Below are positions 25,059-34,482 of a stretch of 64,000 nt of DNA, piece after piece; the first letter of the stretch is position 1, and each line of letters opens with the position of its first letter. Source of the DNA: CBDCYH01 sp965224105. GTDB taxonomy: Bacteria > Bacteroidota > Rhodothermia > Rhodothermales > JABDKH01. The notes under the pieces are model-generated. The model saw only the letters and a list, made by a program, of their open reading frames with translations, made no database searches and was not told the DNA's origin. The stretch spans positions 1,612,001 through 1,676,000 of the forward strand of contig CBDCYH010000002.1 of assembly GCA_965224105.1 (NCBI GenBank). Direction: 5' to 3'. The position numbers were made by a program, and so were the translations under genes.

Positions 25059-25155
25059 TGTGCCTGAAGCGATTACTGGGTGAGAGAACTATTCCAGAGG
25101 TTCTGGAACAAGCTTATGTATCGGCCTCGGCGGCCCGGTATTCAAGAATCAGCAC

Positions 25156-25782
25156 CTATAAGGTGTCGAGATAAACAGGTAGGCCAGCCTCGTCGTTGGA
25201 ATACAGCGACTGGAATGTTACAAATCTTCGCTCAGTTGCCTTCCACGTTTCTCTTGTCAGCGATCCGATATCGTCGCCATAGATATGCAGGCTTATTGCC
25301 GGCGATGTCGATTCCACCGGGCACTCCACTTGATGAAAAGCGTCGTGAGCTGCAGACGCCAGCCGGATCCTCCCAGCACCGCACTCCTGTCTGGAAACGA
25401 GCGTCGGTTCTCCCGCAAGTGATGCATCAGTCGAAAAGCGGCTTTCGATTTCCACACCATCCAGGCATACAAAAACGCACCAGCAGCGGTGGTTGTGAAT
25501 AAACGCTGCCTGGCCTGGCATGAACACGTCCAACACCACGCACAGTGATTTATCTGGATGCAGGTACAACAGATACGATGCGTACTGTCGATCCCGCTGA
25601 ATCTCCAGATAGCGATCATCAGGCATGCGCCACGCAGATGCAAAAGGCTCGGCCAGTGCGGCAATTCTTTTCTGGCAAACCTCCAGATCATTCACTGAAT
25701 CTATGACCTCGACGCACGATGCGACAAATGTCCGGAACAGGTGATCGTTTGTTGAAGTGTCTTTTTGTGCGCCCATACTCAC
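25156..25782 (-). CDS. Cysteine dioxygenase-like cupin
   Basis: A 208-residue cytosolic cupin resembling the cysteine dioxygenase / 3-mercaptopropionate dioxygenase group, iron enzymes that oxidise small thiols. Iron-binding candidates are the two His of FIHNHRCWCVFVCLDGVE (cupin motif 1) and the His of DAFHQVE (motif 2). The closing ISLHIYGDDIG is characteristic of this family. The start codon overlaps the glycosidase stop by four bases (ATGA), so the two are translationally coupled, a combination without an obvious pathway link. The actual substrate is not predictable. Confidence 0.78.
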   Translation of the reverse strand: MSMGAQKDTSTNDHLFRTFVASCVEVIDSVNDLEVCQKRIAALAEPFASAWRMPDDRYLEIQRDRQYASYLLYLHPDKSLCVVLDVFMPGQAAFIHNHRCWCVFVCLDGVEIESRFSTDASLAGEPTLVSRQECGAGRIRLASAAHDAFHQVECPVESTSPAISLHIYGDDIGSLTRETWKATERRFVTFQSLYSNDEAGLPVYLDTL

Positions 25783-28343
25783 CGGCGGCTGAGTTCAATG
25801 GAATAGTCCTGGCCCCATACGGGAGATGGAGCGTCACCAGTTCCAAATCCGGCGCGCTCAAATGCCTGCCAGTCGATCCTGACCTCCGACCCCATCCGTC
25901 CGTGGATCCCGCTAATGAAAATCTTTGCAGTCTCACCTGTAACGGTTACCTCAAGCTTATCCAGAACTCCAAACCGGGTGGCAACACCGTTAAGAGAAAT
26001 TATCCTGTCTTCTCCGCCGTGGCGAGTCAGCCAAGCTTCGGGAATTCCCCTCAGAAGAGTCAGATCTTGTCCGTCTTCAAATGCCATTAATCGGATAACC
26101 AATCTGGGGATGGTTGAACTGGACCATGCGTGCGGAAAGTCACCCGCTGTTCGTCTCCCATGTCCAACAGGCATCTGTTCTTCTGGCCAGGTATACACGG
26201 GGGATGCGTGGTTTGCCATAGCGTAGAGCAATTCAGCTGCTCTGCGTCCATCACCCATCCTCAGGTACGCCTCGGCCAGCATCCCGCCAAAATACCCCCA
26301 GATTCCGTTGTTCAGCCATCCGACATTGGAGATAAGGCCTTGGTGCTCGTACGTGTCAAGCATGCCTAGCGTGCCCGCGGCCAGGGAATCAGAAACAGAA
26401 ATGTGTTCGCCGAAAACCATCGCCTCGGGTAAACTCCACTGAGCTCGGGGAGGTGGATCATCCCACCCCGTTTCACCGACACGGATAGGGAGGTAAGCGT
26501 TGCCAAGCGAATCGCTGCGAACGTCACGTGCTGCTGCAGCGTGCCAGGACGAGAGAAACTCTTCGTACAGCTCCCGCCACGCACCGGCGTCGCCATCCTT
26601 TCCTAACCGCTCCGCCGCCCGCACCACCGTCGGAAGAGCAATCAGTATCCAGTTGACGCTTGCGTACTCCGGCTGAACCCCGTGGATACCACCATCCGCA
26701 AATCCCGATGGCGTTAGTCCGTAGTTGGGAGCGCCTTCTTGCAGCGTCTGCTCGCGCAGATTGCGCATGTAATTGATAGCAGCTTGTACCCGTGGCCAGT
26801 GTTCGCGGAGAAACTCGTCATCATTGCTTAGCTCAGCAAAACGGCACAGGAGCCAGGCCAGCAAGGGGGTTTCTCTGTGGATGAGATTGGGATGCATTAT
26901 GCGCGCCTGTCCGCTCGGTAACTGAAACTCAAGCAACCGATCAATGAGTTTCCGCGACATGGCGAGGTTGCCTAGTTGCGCGAACAGGTCAATGTAGTAG
27001 ACTGAGTCATGCATCCACAAACCCCGGTACAGCCCGGCGCCAGGTTGCGCCTGCGGCTTGCCATCAACGTTTTCGATCATTTGGTAGACCGTCCTGATCG
27101 ATGCGTTGATCATTTCCTGCAGGTCCTCGTCAGGAACCGTAATCCGGGAGTAGGGGATGTCCACTTGCTCCAGCCAGAATTGGCGAACCGCCGTTTCATC
27201 ATTTGCAACAGATTTATCCGGAAACCCTTCTGCCGGGCCATAGCCATCCTGCACGACCGCCAAAATTTTATCGACATTAACGAACGTGAGGGTTGCGCCT
27301 GCTGAGTCAACCGACCACGAGTCAGGTCCCGGCCACGTGCGGACAAACGGGATCTCGTCGGCGAGAACAATGCCATCAGCAATTCGGATATCCCGACCAG
27401 TCGCAATCCGCAATATTCTGTTCCGGGCCTCACTGGCCTCGAGCTTAACGACATCAAAACGCGGAGGACGGGCGCGTACCTGCGGACCCGCACCAGCATC
27501 CAAATACTCTTCTGCAACCTCGTTCATCCTTCCGGCAATGATCGCATCCGCGTCAACATCCGCATCACCCGAAAAAACCCACAGTGCATTTAGGATGGTG
27601 TTCGGATCGCCCTCGGGAGAAAGAATGCGAATGTGGATTTTCCCATCCCGATCCGAATCGTAGCCGCGTCTCAAGACAACGCGCGGTTGATTCGTTGTGC
27701 CACCGAGCAGAGGATCAAATAACTTGGGATCGGAGCCCTCGACATCGATCAGGAGTTTTCTCATACCCTCCTTCGTGCGGTAACTTTCACAGAATCCCAG
27801 GGCGATCTGTTTTTCTTCGCCCTCCGGCACGGAGAGTTCGTACTCGATTGGTCGATTGGTACCCCACGCAACGTTCCGAAATGCTGGATCGGCATGGGCT
27901 GGCGGATTCGCCCACGCCCGGGTTCCCGTTAGGCCGTTCACCCTTCGAAGGTTTCCCACGCGGACGGTGGCGACTGCGCCTCGGGGCTCCAGCGCGTACG
28001 TTTTCACGATGATGTTCTCGTCTCCACCGAACCTGGTTTCGAGAAGCGGAACTCTGGCGTCGGGCAGTGTCTGCGTTCGAGGTAACGTAGGATCCAGCTG
28101 AAAGAAAACCCGGGTCGCTGGTTTCACATACGGACCGGGACCAAAATCATACAGCAATGCGCCCTCGTCGTCAGCTAATGTCTTGTGATGATCAAAGGGG
28201 AAGCCGATTGCACTGAACCAGTATTCTGGACTAAATCTAAAATCGATGTTTGAAATTTGTCCGCGGCACGTACCTACTTGTACCAACATCAGGATTGTGA
28301 GGAGCAGGCAGTAGCGCACCGCTATTGAGCGCAACAGTTTCAT
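25779..28343 (-). CDS. Secreted six-hairpin glycosidase-like protein
   Basis: An 854-residue exported protein (signal peptide MKLLRSIAVRYCLLLTILML to CRGQ); ATG 28343 is preferred to the frame start at 28376. Residues ~25-390 are beta-rich, including a malectin-like piece (EKQIALGFCESYRT and GKIHIRILSPEGD). Residues ~410-780 form a helical toroid: YRGLWMHDSVYYIDLFAQLG, LAWLLCRFAELSNDDEFL, ASVNWILIALPTVVRAAERL and NNGIWGYFGGMLAEAYLRMG, as in GH15/GH78/GH95-type six-hairpin enzymes, with acidic residues in WMHDS and HPNLIHRE regions as catalytic candidates. A C-terminal beta domain follows. Substrate is unknown. It is the first gene of a coupled unit with the cupin. Confidence 0.8.
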   Translation of the reverse strand: MKLLRSIAVRYCLLLTILMLVQVGTCRGQISNIDFRFSPEYWFSAIGFPFDHHKTLADDEGALLYDFGPGPYVKPATRVFFQLDPTLPRTQTLPDARVPLLETRFGGDENIIVKTYALEPRGAVATVRVGNLRRVNGLTGTRAWANPPAHADPAFRNVAWGTNRPIEYELSVPEGEEKQIALGFCESYRTKEGMRKLLIDVEGSDPKLFDPLLGGTTNQPRVVLRRGYDSDRDGKIHIRILSPEGDPNTILNALWVFSGDADVDADAIIAGRMNEVAEEYLDAGAGPQVRARPPRFDVVKLEASEARNRILRIATGRDIRIADGIVLADEIPFVRTWPGPDSWSVDSAGATLTFVNVDKILAVVQDGYGPAEGFPDKSVANDETAVRQFWLEQVDIPYSRITVPDEDLQEMINASIRTVYQMIENVDGKPQAQPGAGLYRGLWMHDSVYYIDLFAQLGNLAMSRKLIDRLLEFQLPSGQARIMHPNLIHRETPLLAWLLCRFAELSNDDEFLREHWPRVQAAINYMRNLREQTLQEGAPNYGLTPSGFADGGIHGVQPEYASVNWILIALPTVVRAAERLGKDGDAGAWRELYEEFLSSWHAAAARDVRSDSLGNAYLPIRVGETGWDDPPPRAQWSLPEAMVFGEHISVSDSLAAGTLGMLDTYEHQGLISNVGWLNNGIWGYFGGMLAEAYLRMGDGRRAAELLYAMANHASPVYTWPEEQMPVGHGRRTAGDFPHAWSSSTIPRLVIRLMAFEDGQDLTLLRGIPEAWLTRHGGEDRIISLNGVATRFGVLDKLEVTVTGETAKIFISGIHGRMGSEVRIDWQAFERAGFGTGDAPSPVWGQDYSIELSRR

Positions 28344-28389
28344 TAAGCCGGAGTTAGCGAGTATACATCCAAACACGATTCAATATACA

Positions 28390-28959
28390 ATGGCAGTTTC
28401 ATCATCGCAGTCACTCGGACTCGGCACCGAGATTCCTCCATTCGATTTACCCTGTGCCAATCCGAACGTTGATTCGGTCGGTAGGCCTAGCCGCTCTCCT
28501 GCAGACTATGCGTCGAAGGAGGTGATGGTGGTAGTTTTTAATTGCAATCACTGTCCCTTTGCCGTTCATGTTGAGGACGAACTTATAAGAATTGCGAACG
28601 ACTATTCTTCCAAGGGTGTGCAGTTGGTGATCATCAGCTCCAATGATGTGGTGCGATATCCGCAAGACGGTTTTGATGCGATGGCGGAGAGGGCACATCA
28701 AAAAAAATACCCGTTCCCGTATTTGTACGACGAGTCGCAGGATGTAGCACGCGCGTTCGATGCGCAATGTACGCCGGATGCCTACGTCTTCGATTCCGTG
28801 AGGCTACTCCGATACCGCGGACGGATTGATGAGACCCGACCGGGAGGGGAGGCTGCGCACGGTCGCGACATTCGAAGTGCCATCCAGGCGATCCTGGACG
28901 GGGAAGATGTCAGTGACGAACAATGGCCGTCCATTGGTTGCGGAATCAAGTGGAAGTAG
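28390..28959 (+). CDS. Thioredoxin-fold peroxiredoxin-like protein (AhpC/TSA type)
   Basis: A 189-residue cytosolic thiol protein. It has a thioredoxin fold with the active site FNCNHCPFA (Cys52, Cys55, CxxC) and cis-Pro in QCTPDAYVFD. The pattern, with NHCPF, YPQDGFDAM and YDESQDVARAF, is typical of the large 'thioredoxin family protein' group with resolving-type CxxC near AhpC/TSA. A thiol-disulfide reductase or peroxidase role is inferred. It is divergent from the glycosidase operon (46-base gap), and its 3' end overlaps the convergent methyltransferase gene by 14 bases. Confidence 0.85.
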   Translation: MAVSSSQSLGLGTEIPPFDLPCANPNVDSVGRPSRSPADYASKEVMVVVFNCNHCPFAVHVEDELIRIANDYSSKGVQLVIISSNDVVRYPQDGFDAMAERAHQKKYPFPYLYDESQDVARAFDAQCTPDAYVFDSVRLLRYRGRIDETRPGGEAAHGRDIRSAIQAILDGEDVSDEQWPSIGCGIKWK

Positions 28960-29569
28960 CGCCAGCTTTAGTGGCAATCATGATCAGGAAAGTGTAGGGG
29001 ATTGTCGTCAGGTCGTTTGCCACAATAGCATCGAGATGGTCGAATGTTGGCCTGATGAGGTTTTCGTATGCGTTCTGATGACGAACGAATCGTCCTCGAT
29101 CAAAATCCAGGAGTTTCCTGGCGATGATTCGCTGATTCTCTGTATAAACACCGTCAAGGGTAAACAGTCGCCCGCCCGGTCTCAGAGCCGTTTGCGCGCA
29201 CCGCACGACAGAAGTCGCGTCGTTGTCATTCAGATGATGGAGCAACCCGTTCATCATAACCACGTCGGCACCCGCGAACTCATCCGCGCAAGCGTCATCA
29301 AACTCCCGGCAATGGAATTCTGCACGGGCGCCATATTTCGATTTTGCCATTGCGATATAGTTGGAATCCGTGTCGAAACCAACAACGCGAACATCTTGCG
29401 GAAAATAGGGGATGATGTTCCCTGGGCCGCACCCGATATCCAGCACCAGTTCACCGGTGCTAATCGGTAGGTACCGTTCAAATGCCACGGCGCGGGCACC
29501 GGCGAATCCGAATGTTCGCTGATACCATTCGTACAAGGCCGGTATGCCAAGTAGGTCGCGGATGGCCAT
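28946..29569 (-). CDS. Class I SAM-dependent methyltransferase
   Basis: A 207-residue methyltransferase with SAM-binding motif I VLDIGCGPGN (~residues 40-50), motif II-type Asp in VVGFDTDSNYI, motif IV in ADVVMMNGLLHHL, and the post-motif LRPGGRLFTLDG. ATG 29569 (MAIRDLLGIPALYEWYQ) is chosen as family similarity begins there; the longer frame to 29695 would run into the divergent lipoprotein gene. The C-terminal IPYTFLIMIA strand is normal. The methyl acceptor is unknown. No operon partner is evident. Confidence 0.85.
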   Translation of the reverse strand: MAIRDLLGIPALYEWYQRTFGFAGARAVAFERYLPISTGELVLDIGCGPGNIIPYFPQDVRVVGFDTDSNYIAMAKSKYGARAEFHCREFDDACADEFAGADVVMMNGLLHHLNDNDATSVVRCAQTALRPGGRLFTLDGVYTENQRIIARKLLDFDRGRFVRHQNAYENLIRPTFDHLDAIVANDLTTIPYTFLIMIATKAGATST

Positions 29570-29666
29570 GGGTGCGTGGTGGTGAATCTGATCGGAGTCT
29601 GGACGAACAAAAAGATCGTCTTTGGGTCTGAGGTATCCAACCGAAAGAAAAAACCAAGCGGACACA

Positions 29667-30257
29667 ATGCGTAGAGACATAACATTTGTTTGCATACTGA
29701 TGATGCTTTCAGGATGCGCTTCAACTAAAACTGTCGAACCTCAGCAAGCCGGAGTAGAGGAAGGTGCGGTAGAGATGAAGGCAGCAACCGAGTCTAAGTC
29801 AGAGTTGCAGACTGGATTGGTTGAAGACCTCGATGCGTCGACCCACAAAGTTTATTTCAGTTTTAGCGAGGGTGGGGCGGTGGAAATAATGGATGAGAAT
29901 ACCGAAGAGTGGGATGTGTCGTTTGAGGGAACGGACGTCCGCGTAAATGGCCGAGCCCAGCTACTCCAAAAACCGTACAAATCGGTCGGTATCGCACCTG
30001 CAGATGGTTACAGAAGAGATACGGCTGAAGAGACAGCAATTCCAACGGGAAGCGATAAGGGCTGGTATTCGTACAACTTCAATACCCACGTAATTACGGT
30101 AATCGACAACACCATCATCTTTGAGACCGCCAGGAAGCGCTACGCCAAGATGGAAATCTTGTCGTTCTACAAAGGCGACGACGATGGTAGCGGAGCACCG
30201 ATGTTCTATACCTTCCGGTATGCCTACCAACCGGATGGCTCGAGAAGTTTCCAGTAG
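29667..30257 (+). CDS. HmuY-like lipoprotein
   Basis: A 196-residue lipoprotein: signal MRRDITFVCILMMLSGC with lipobox Cys17. ATG 29667 is used because it starts the signal peptide. The mature part matches the HmuY family (FSFSEGGAVEIMDENTEEWD, then VSFEGTDVRVNGRAQ, GWYSYNFNTHVITVI and FYTFRYAYQPDGS). HmuY of Porphyromonas binds heme with two His; no matching His pair is obvious here, so heme binding is uncertain. It is surface- or periplasm-anchored. No TonB receptor gene is adjacent. Confidence 0.78.
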   Translation: MRRDITFVCILMMLSGCASTKTVEPQQAGVEEGAVEMKAATESKSELQTGLVEDLDASTHKVYFSFSEGGAVEIMDENTEEWDVSFEGTDVRVNGRAQLLQKPYKSVGIAPADGYRRDTAEETAIPTGSDKGWYSYNFNTHVITVIDNTIIFETARKRYAKMEILSFYKGDDDGSGAPMFYTFRYAYQPDGSRSFQ

Positions 30258-30268
30258 CGCCAGTCCAA

Positions 30269-31461
30269 CTAGAACGGTCTGGTTCGTCTTGCTATATATA
30301 TGTCGAGTTCACCGTTGGAATCATCTGAAACCAGCGGTTCATGGGTGCTGAAGACCAGGTGGCCCTCACTTGTTACGGTTCTGAATTGTGGAAGTGAGAG
30401 CAAATTTCCGGGGGCAATTTCATCTGTTGCCCCGGTTACATGTTCTTGACAGTTGGATGTCCGTTGCAATCGTAAGCAAGAATGATCCCTGACTGGCTTA
30501 TCGAAGGTGAACCCCCGCACGACGATTCGCCAACAGTCTGGTTTGAGCTGAATCCGTTTTGAGGTCGAAAGACAAAAACGTGACTGGCGTTTGGTCCGCC
30601 AGGCGCATGGACCATCGCCACGGTCCCATCATCGCCAACAGATCCGGAATCCTTGATAGCGATGATGTCCAAAGCGTATCCTGCGGAATCCATCGACACG
30701 AGCGTTGTTGACCCGGACGTTCGATCGTACCTGAAAACCCCGTAGTTTCCAGAAAGGTCTTCACCCGTTATTTCAGCCGGCGAATCCATCGTGATGTACC
30801 TGCCGTTGGGCGAAATCTGTCCGAGGTTGAGCGTCACAGCTGTGGCGATTTCTTCGTAAGTGCCAAGCCCGTCAACGGCAAGGAGTTTGGACCCGCATCT
30901 CATCGCTACAACCTGGGCGCCGGCGGACAAAGACACATCTCCGAGGAAGCAATTAGGATTACCGCCGTTGTACGGCTGCGCATTTCGGCGTGTGATTTTC
31001 TGTTGATCAGCGTCCCACGTAATTACGGAGTAGTGGAAACTCTCGTCCCACTGTGCTGGATGGTCTGAGTCGAATTCCTCACCAGAATCCGTGTCGACCT
31101 GCGCGGTGAATCCGACGAACTTCCCGTCCGGCGAAATCACGACCGAGCGGACTCCTTCTCTCGACAGCTCTCCAGCTTAGTTCCTGGAGACAAGAATCGT
31201 CTGGTCTGTCTGCGAATCGTGCCAGAATGCCTGTCGCTTGTTATTGGTAACACCGAGCTCCGGGCTCTTCGCCGAAAATGCAACGTACCGGCCATCATCA
31301 GAAATCGAGTAGTTGTCGAAAATCTCGAGGCCGTTCGCGAGCTCGACGCCGGTATCCGCGAGCGAAACCCGCTCAAAAATAAATGAATTCTCGCCTGGTT
31401 CGGTCTCATCGCACGACATGATCGAAAGAGCAAGGATGGGCAACAACAGTCGGTACTTCAT
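30269..31461 (-). pseudogene. Broken PD40/TolB-like lipoprotein gene (in-frame stop plus frameshift)
   Basis: The 5' part (31461-31177) encodes a lipoprotein signal (ALSIMSCD) and a first PD40 blade (SISDDGRYVAFSAKS), ending LVSRN at a TAA at 31179-31177. The same frame then continues without interruption into AGELSREGVRSVVISPDGKF and further WD40/PD40 blades to 30436. There, GHPTV is followed by a premature stop, while the -1/+1 frame carries on as QEHVTGATDEIAP and ends with SDDSNGELDIYIARR, the usual end of this family. Restoring one base after GHPTV joins the parts. So one nonsense change and one single-base indel break a gene of about 397 codons. A sequencing error is the alternative for either lesion. 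Confidence 0.8.
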
Positions 31462-31698
31462 AAGGCTTTGCTAAAGGGGATCAGGCGTGGTGTAGTCAGA
31501 ACAACGCTCGGAGGAATGAATTGTTACGGCTAATTATCAGCGAGTCCTGGAGCTGAATTCGTCCATTTCTTGATGTTTCGCGCTTCAGCATTTAGGTTGA
31601 CTTTCTCAGCTCGCGGCGCCATCTAAAATGCCACCAGCGCCGCGTAAATTCGACCTGGTGTTCATAGGCTTCGCTTCACTCTATTATTTGTTTCGACT

Positions 31699-32613
31699 GT
31701 GATTAAGAAAGCAGCGACTATTGCAAGTCGAGGCCTTGGGAAGATTCAGCGTCGACTGGATCGGTTTTCCGGTTCTCCATCGCGGAAACCTGGCAAGCGA
31801 ATAACCCTGGGTGACGCCTATGACACGGGCTGGGCCGACGTTCCTTGTGTTTTTGCTTTGTCGACGGGTAGGACCGGGACGCAAACGCTTGCAGCCCTTG
31901 CGAACCTGTCACCCGATGTCGCCGCATATCATGAACCACCACCCCGGCTGGTGCAACTCAGCTACGAGGCGTACATGGAAAATCCGTCAACCGATGACTG
32001 GGAGCAGAAGTGGACGCAGATTGCTCGGGGCTGTCGCGATGACTTAATACTACAGGCGCACAGCGCGGGTAAGGTTTATCTGGAATCGAACAACCGACTT
32101 ACCTACATTGCGCAGCCGCTTGCAAACGCTTTCCCTGCAAGCAAATTCATTTTCTCGCACAGAGAACCGTACGCTGTAATACGCTCGGGGATGAAAAGGG
32201 GAGCGTACCAGGGACCCGGGATGGCCTGGAACTTTGCGCGCATCCGTCCACGTCCGCATGAGGAATATCATCAAACGTGGAACGATCTAACTCCGCTGCA
32301 AAAGGAAGCCTGGCGGTGGGCAGCCATTAACCAGGCGGCACTCGATTTTGCTGCTAGCCAACCCCCAACTCGAATTCTTGATCTTCCTTCCGCGACATTC
32401 TTTAGTGACACCAACGAGGCACGTCAAAGACTATTTCAGTTTATCGATGTGCGGGAGCCAGAGGCTGTAGCGGCATCCAGGGTGATGAGCAAAAGAATGA
32501 ACGCGCAGGTAAATTTCGGTGGACTGGAGTTTGAATGGACTCCAAACCTGTATGCGGTCGTGCGCCCCTTCGTATCTGATGTGGCACAGAAGCTTGGATA
32601 CGAGATTAGATAA
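31699..32613 (+). CDS. Sulfotransferase-like P-loop protein
   Basis: A 304-residue protein with a sulfotransferase-family P-loop: VFALSTGRTGTQTLAALA (~50-67, binding the 5'-phosphosulfate of PAPS) and FIFSHREPYAVIRSGMKRG (~150-170, the 3'-phosphate Arg/Ser site). The C-terminal helical region is normal for the fold. The start is GTG 31699. It would transfer sulfate from PAPS to a glycan, lipid or small molecule; the acceptor is unknown. It precedes nhaA on the same strand by 41 bases. Sulfated surface glycans are common in marine bacteria, but no link to the local polysaccharide cluster can be shown. Confidence 0.78.
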   Translation: MIKKAATIASRGLGKIQRRLDRFSGSPSRKPGKRITLGDAYDTGWADVPCVFALSTGRTGTQTLAALANLSPDVAAYHEPPPRLVQLSYEAYMENPSTDDWEQKWTQIARGCRDDLILQAHSAGKVYLESNNRLTYIAQPLANAFPASKFIFSHREPYAVIRSGMKRGAYQGPGMAWNFARIRPRPHEEYHQTWNDLTPLQKEAWRWAAINQAALDFAASQPPTRILDLPSATFFSDTNEARQRLFQFIDVREPEAVAASRVMSKRMNAQVNFGGLEFEWTPNLYAVVRPFVSDVAQKLGYEIR

Positions 32614-32654
32614 TCATCCACTCGTTCTAACCGACATTCAATAACAAAACAAGT

Positions 32655-33989
32655 ATGGCGAATAAATCTGCACCTCTTTCACCAAACAAGTTGGTCCGTC
32701 CAATTCAACGATTCATCCGGTTCGAAGCCGCCGGTGGAATTTTATTGATGGTGTGTGCGATTATCGCACTTGTATGGGCAAACACAGAATGGGCAGATAG
32801 CTATTTCGAGTTGTGGGCCACGCGCCTAACCGTTGGGTTAGGTAGGTTCGAAATATCAAAACCGTTGTTGCTTTGGATCAACGACGGCCTGATGGCAATA
32901 TTCTTTTTCGTTGTAGGGCTTGAGATAAAAAGGGAAGTACTTGTCGGTGAGCTTTCCTCACCGAAGAAAGCGGGCCTGGCACTTGCCGCTGCGGTAGGGG
33001 GCATGATAGTGCCGGCACTCATCTATGCGATAATCAACTGTGGTGGTGACGCTGCGGCTGGCTGGGGTATTCCTATGGCAACCGACATCGCTTTTGCCCT
33101 CGGCGTCCTGGCCTTGCTCGGAAAACGTGCACCTCTGTCACTTAAGATCTTCCTCACAGCACTGGCTATTGTCGACGACCTGGGTGCCGTTCTCGTTATC
33201 GCGATGTTCTACACGGCCTCGGTAAAAATGAACTTCCTCCTGATGGGTGGGGCTGTCTTGGTCGCACTTCTTGTCGGGAACCGCATGGGTGTCCGACGGA
33301 CCTCGTTTTATGTCGTACTGGGGATACTACTTTGGATAGCGTTTCTCAAATCGGGCGTTCATGCTACGGTCGCCGGTGTTCTGCTTGCAATGACTATTCC
33401 GTCAACCAGAGTGATCGACGCACCCAGCTTCTTGACCACAGCCCGGAATCTGATTGAAAACTTTGCCCGCGACGTCCGACCGGGTGTCGCAAAGCCATCC
33501 GTCAATCAGACTGACTCCCTACATGCCCTGGAAGAATCAATCGAAAAGATCGACACGCCGTCGCACAGGATGGAACACGCATTGCACGGTTGGGTGGCGT
33601 TCTTCATCATGCCGATCTTTGCACTCGCAAATGCGGGAGTCGTTTTGGGTGGAGGCGCATCCCTGGGGAGTTCGGTAACGCTAGGAATCATCGTCGGTCT
33701 ATTCGTAGGCAAGCAGATCGGGGTTACGTTGTTTGCCTGGCTGGCAGTAAAAATGGGAATTGCCGAGCTGCCGTCAAACGTAACCTGGCGCCAGGTTTAT
33801 GGTGCGAGCTTGCTCTGCGGAATTGGCTTCACGATGTCCCTGTTTATTGCGAACCTGGCCTTCTCGAATGCCGTTTTGCTCGACGGAGCAAAGATCGGGA
33901 TTCTGGCAGCGTCCGTCTTGTCGGGAGTGGTTGGATGGGTTGTACTCGCATCCGCGGGCAGGCCAGAGTCGGGTGAGGTTGTTGCCTAG
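32655..33989 (+). CDS. nhaA: Na+/H+ antiporter NhaA
   Basis: A 444-residue inner-membrane NhaA antiporter with about twelve TM segments. Landmarks: FIRFEAAGGILLMVCAIIAL at the start, GLMAIFFFVVGLEIKREVLV, WGIPMATDIAFALGVLALLG and ALAIVDDLGAVLVIA with the paired Asp needed for ion exchange, and LCGIGFTMSLFIANLAF near the end. A ~55-residue hydrophilic loop around residues 265-310 is within the range of longer family members. It expels Na+ in exchange for H+. It is probably controlled by Na+ and pH, though no regulator is adjacent. Confidence 0.95.
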   Translation: MANKSAPLSPNKLVRPIQRFIRFEAAGGILLMVCAIIALVWANTEWADSYFELWATRLTVGLGRFEISKPLLLWINDGLMAIFFFVVGLEIKREVLVGELSSPKKAGLALAAAVGGMIVPALIYAIINCGGDAAAGWGIPMATDIAFALGVLALLGKRAPLSLKIFLTALAIVDDLGAVLVIAMFYTASVKMNFLLMGGAVLVALLVGNRMGVRRTSFYVVLGILLWIAFLKSGVHATVAGVLLAMTIPSTRVIDAPSFLTTARNLIENFARDVRPGVAKPSVNQTDSLHALEESIEKIDTPSHRMEHALHGWVAFFIMPIFALANAGVVLGGGASLGSSVTLGIIVGLFVGKQIGVTLFAWLAVKMGIAELPSNVTWRQVYGASLLCGIGFTMSLFIANLAFSNAVLLDGAKIGILAASVLSGVVGWVVLASAGRPESGEVVA

Positions 33990-34450
33990 CGTCGTCGCCG
34001 GCGTCTTGACGGACGTTTCAGCGTGAGCGTAAGGAGACACCCGGACACCACGGCGCCGGTGAGGATGCACAGCAACGGAAAGAAGCCGTCATAACTCTGT
34101 TGTGAAAGGTGCGCGCCGTAATACCACGGGACAACAAGTCCGCACAGGGTAACCCCAACGATGCTGGCGATCAAGAATATCGCCGCCTCGGTCGCAGTCG
34201 CGCCGCGCTTGATTCTCCATCGATACATTATTTCGACAAAGGCGACAATCGGAATGCCAGACAACACTAGCAGCCGCGGGATGAGAAGGAGAGTGGCCGG
34301 GATGTCCTTCCCAAATGCGGGATCGCTTGTAATCTCCAGGCCAAGGCGCGGAAGCACGTAAACGAGGCTCAGAATTACAAATATCCAGGCGATGAATCGG
34401 AAAATCCGCTCAAAGGAAATATCGTTCGAGTTAAAGACAATTTGTGCCAC
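33986..34450 (-). CDS. Hypothetical four-TM membrane protein
   Basis: A 154-residue protein with four hydrophobic segments (about 18-36, 52-74, 85-107 and 120-142), among them FIAWIFVILSLVYVLPRLGL and AIFLIASIVGVTLCGLVVPWYYG, and an extremely basic C-terminus with seven consecutive Arg or Ser/Arg residues (SRRRRRR). No family was recognised. Its stop overlaps the nhaA stop by four bases, tail to tail. Confidence 0.6.
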   Translation of the reverse strand: MAQIVFNSNDISFERIFRFIAWIFVILSLVYVLPRLGLEITSDPAFGKDIPATLLLIPRLLVLSGIPIVAFVEIMYRWRIKRGATATEAAIFLIASIVGVTLCGLVVPWYYGAHLSQQSYDGFFPLLCILTGAVVSGCLLTLTLKRPSRRRRRR

Positions 34451-34482
34451 GAATTGCGCCTGGGTAAATTGGGAAAATCAGG

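Noticed and set aside
31177..31179. Selenocysteine- or pyrrolysine-type recoding of the stop in the PD40 gene
   Set aside because: The codon is TAA, which is not used for either, and a second lesion lies downstream; pseudogene is simpler.
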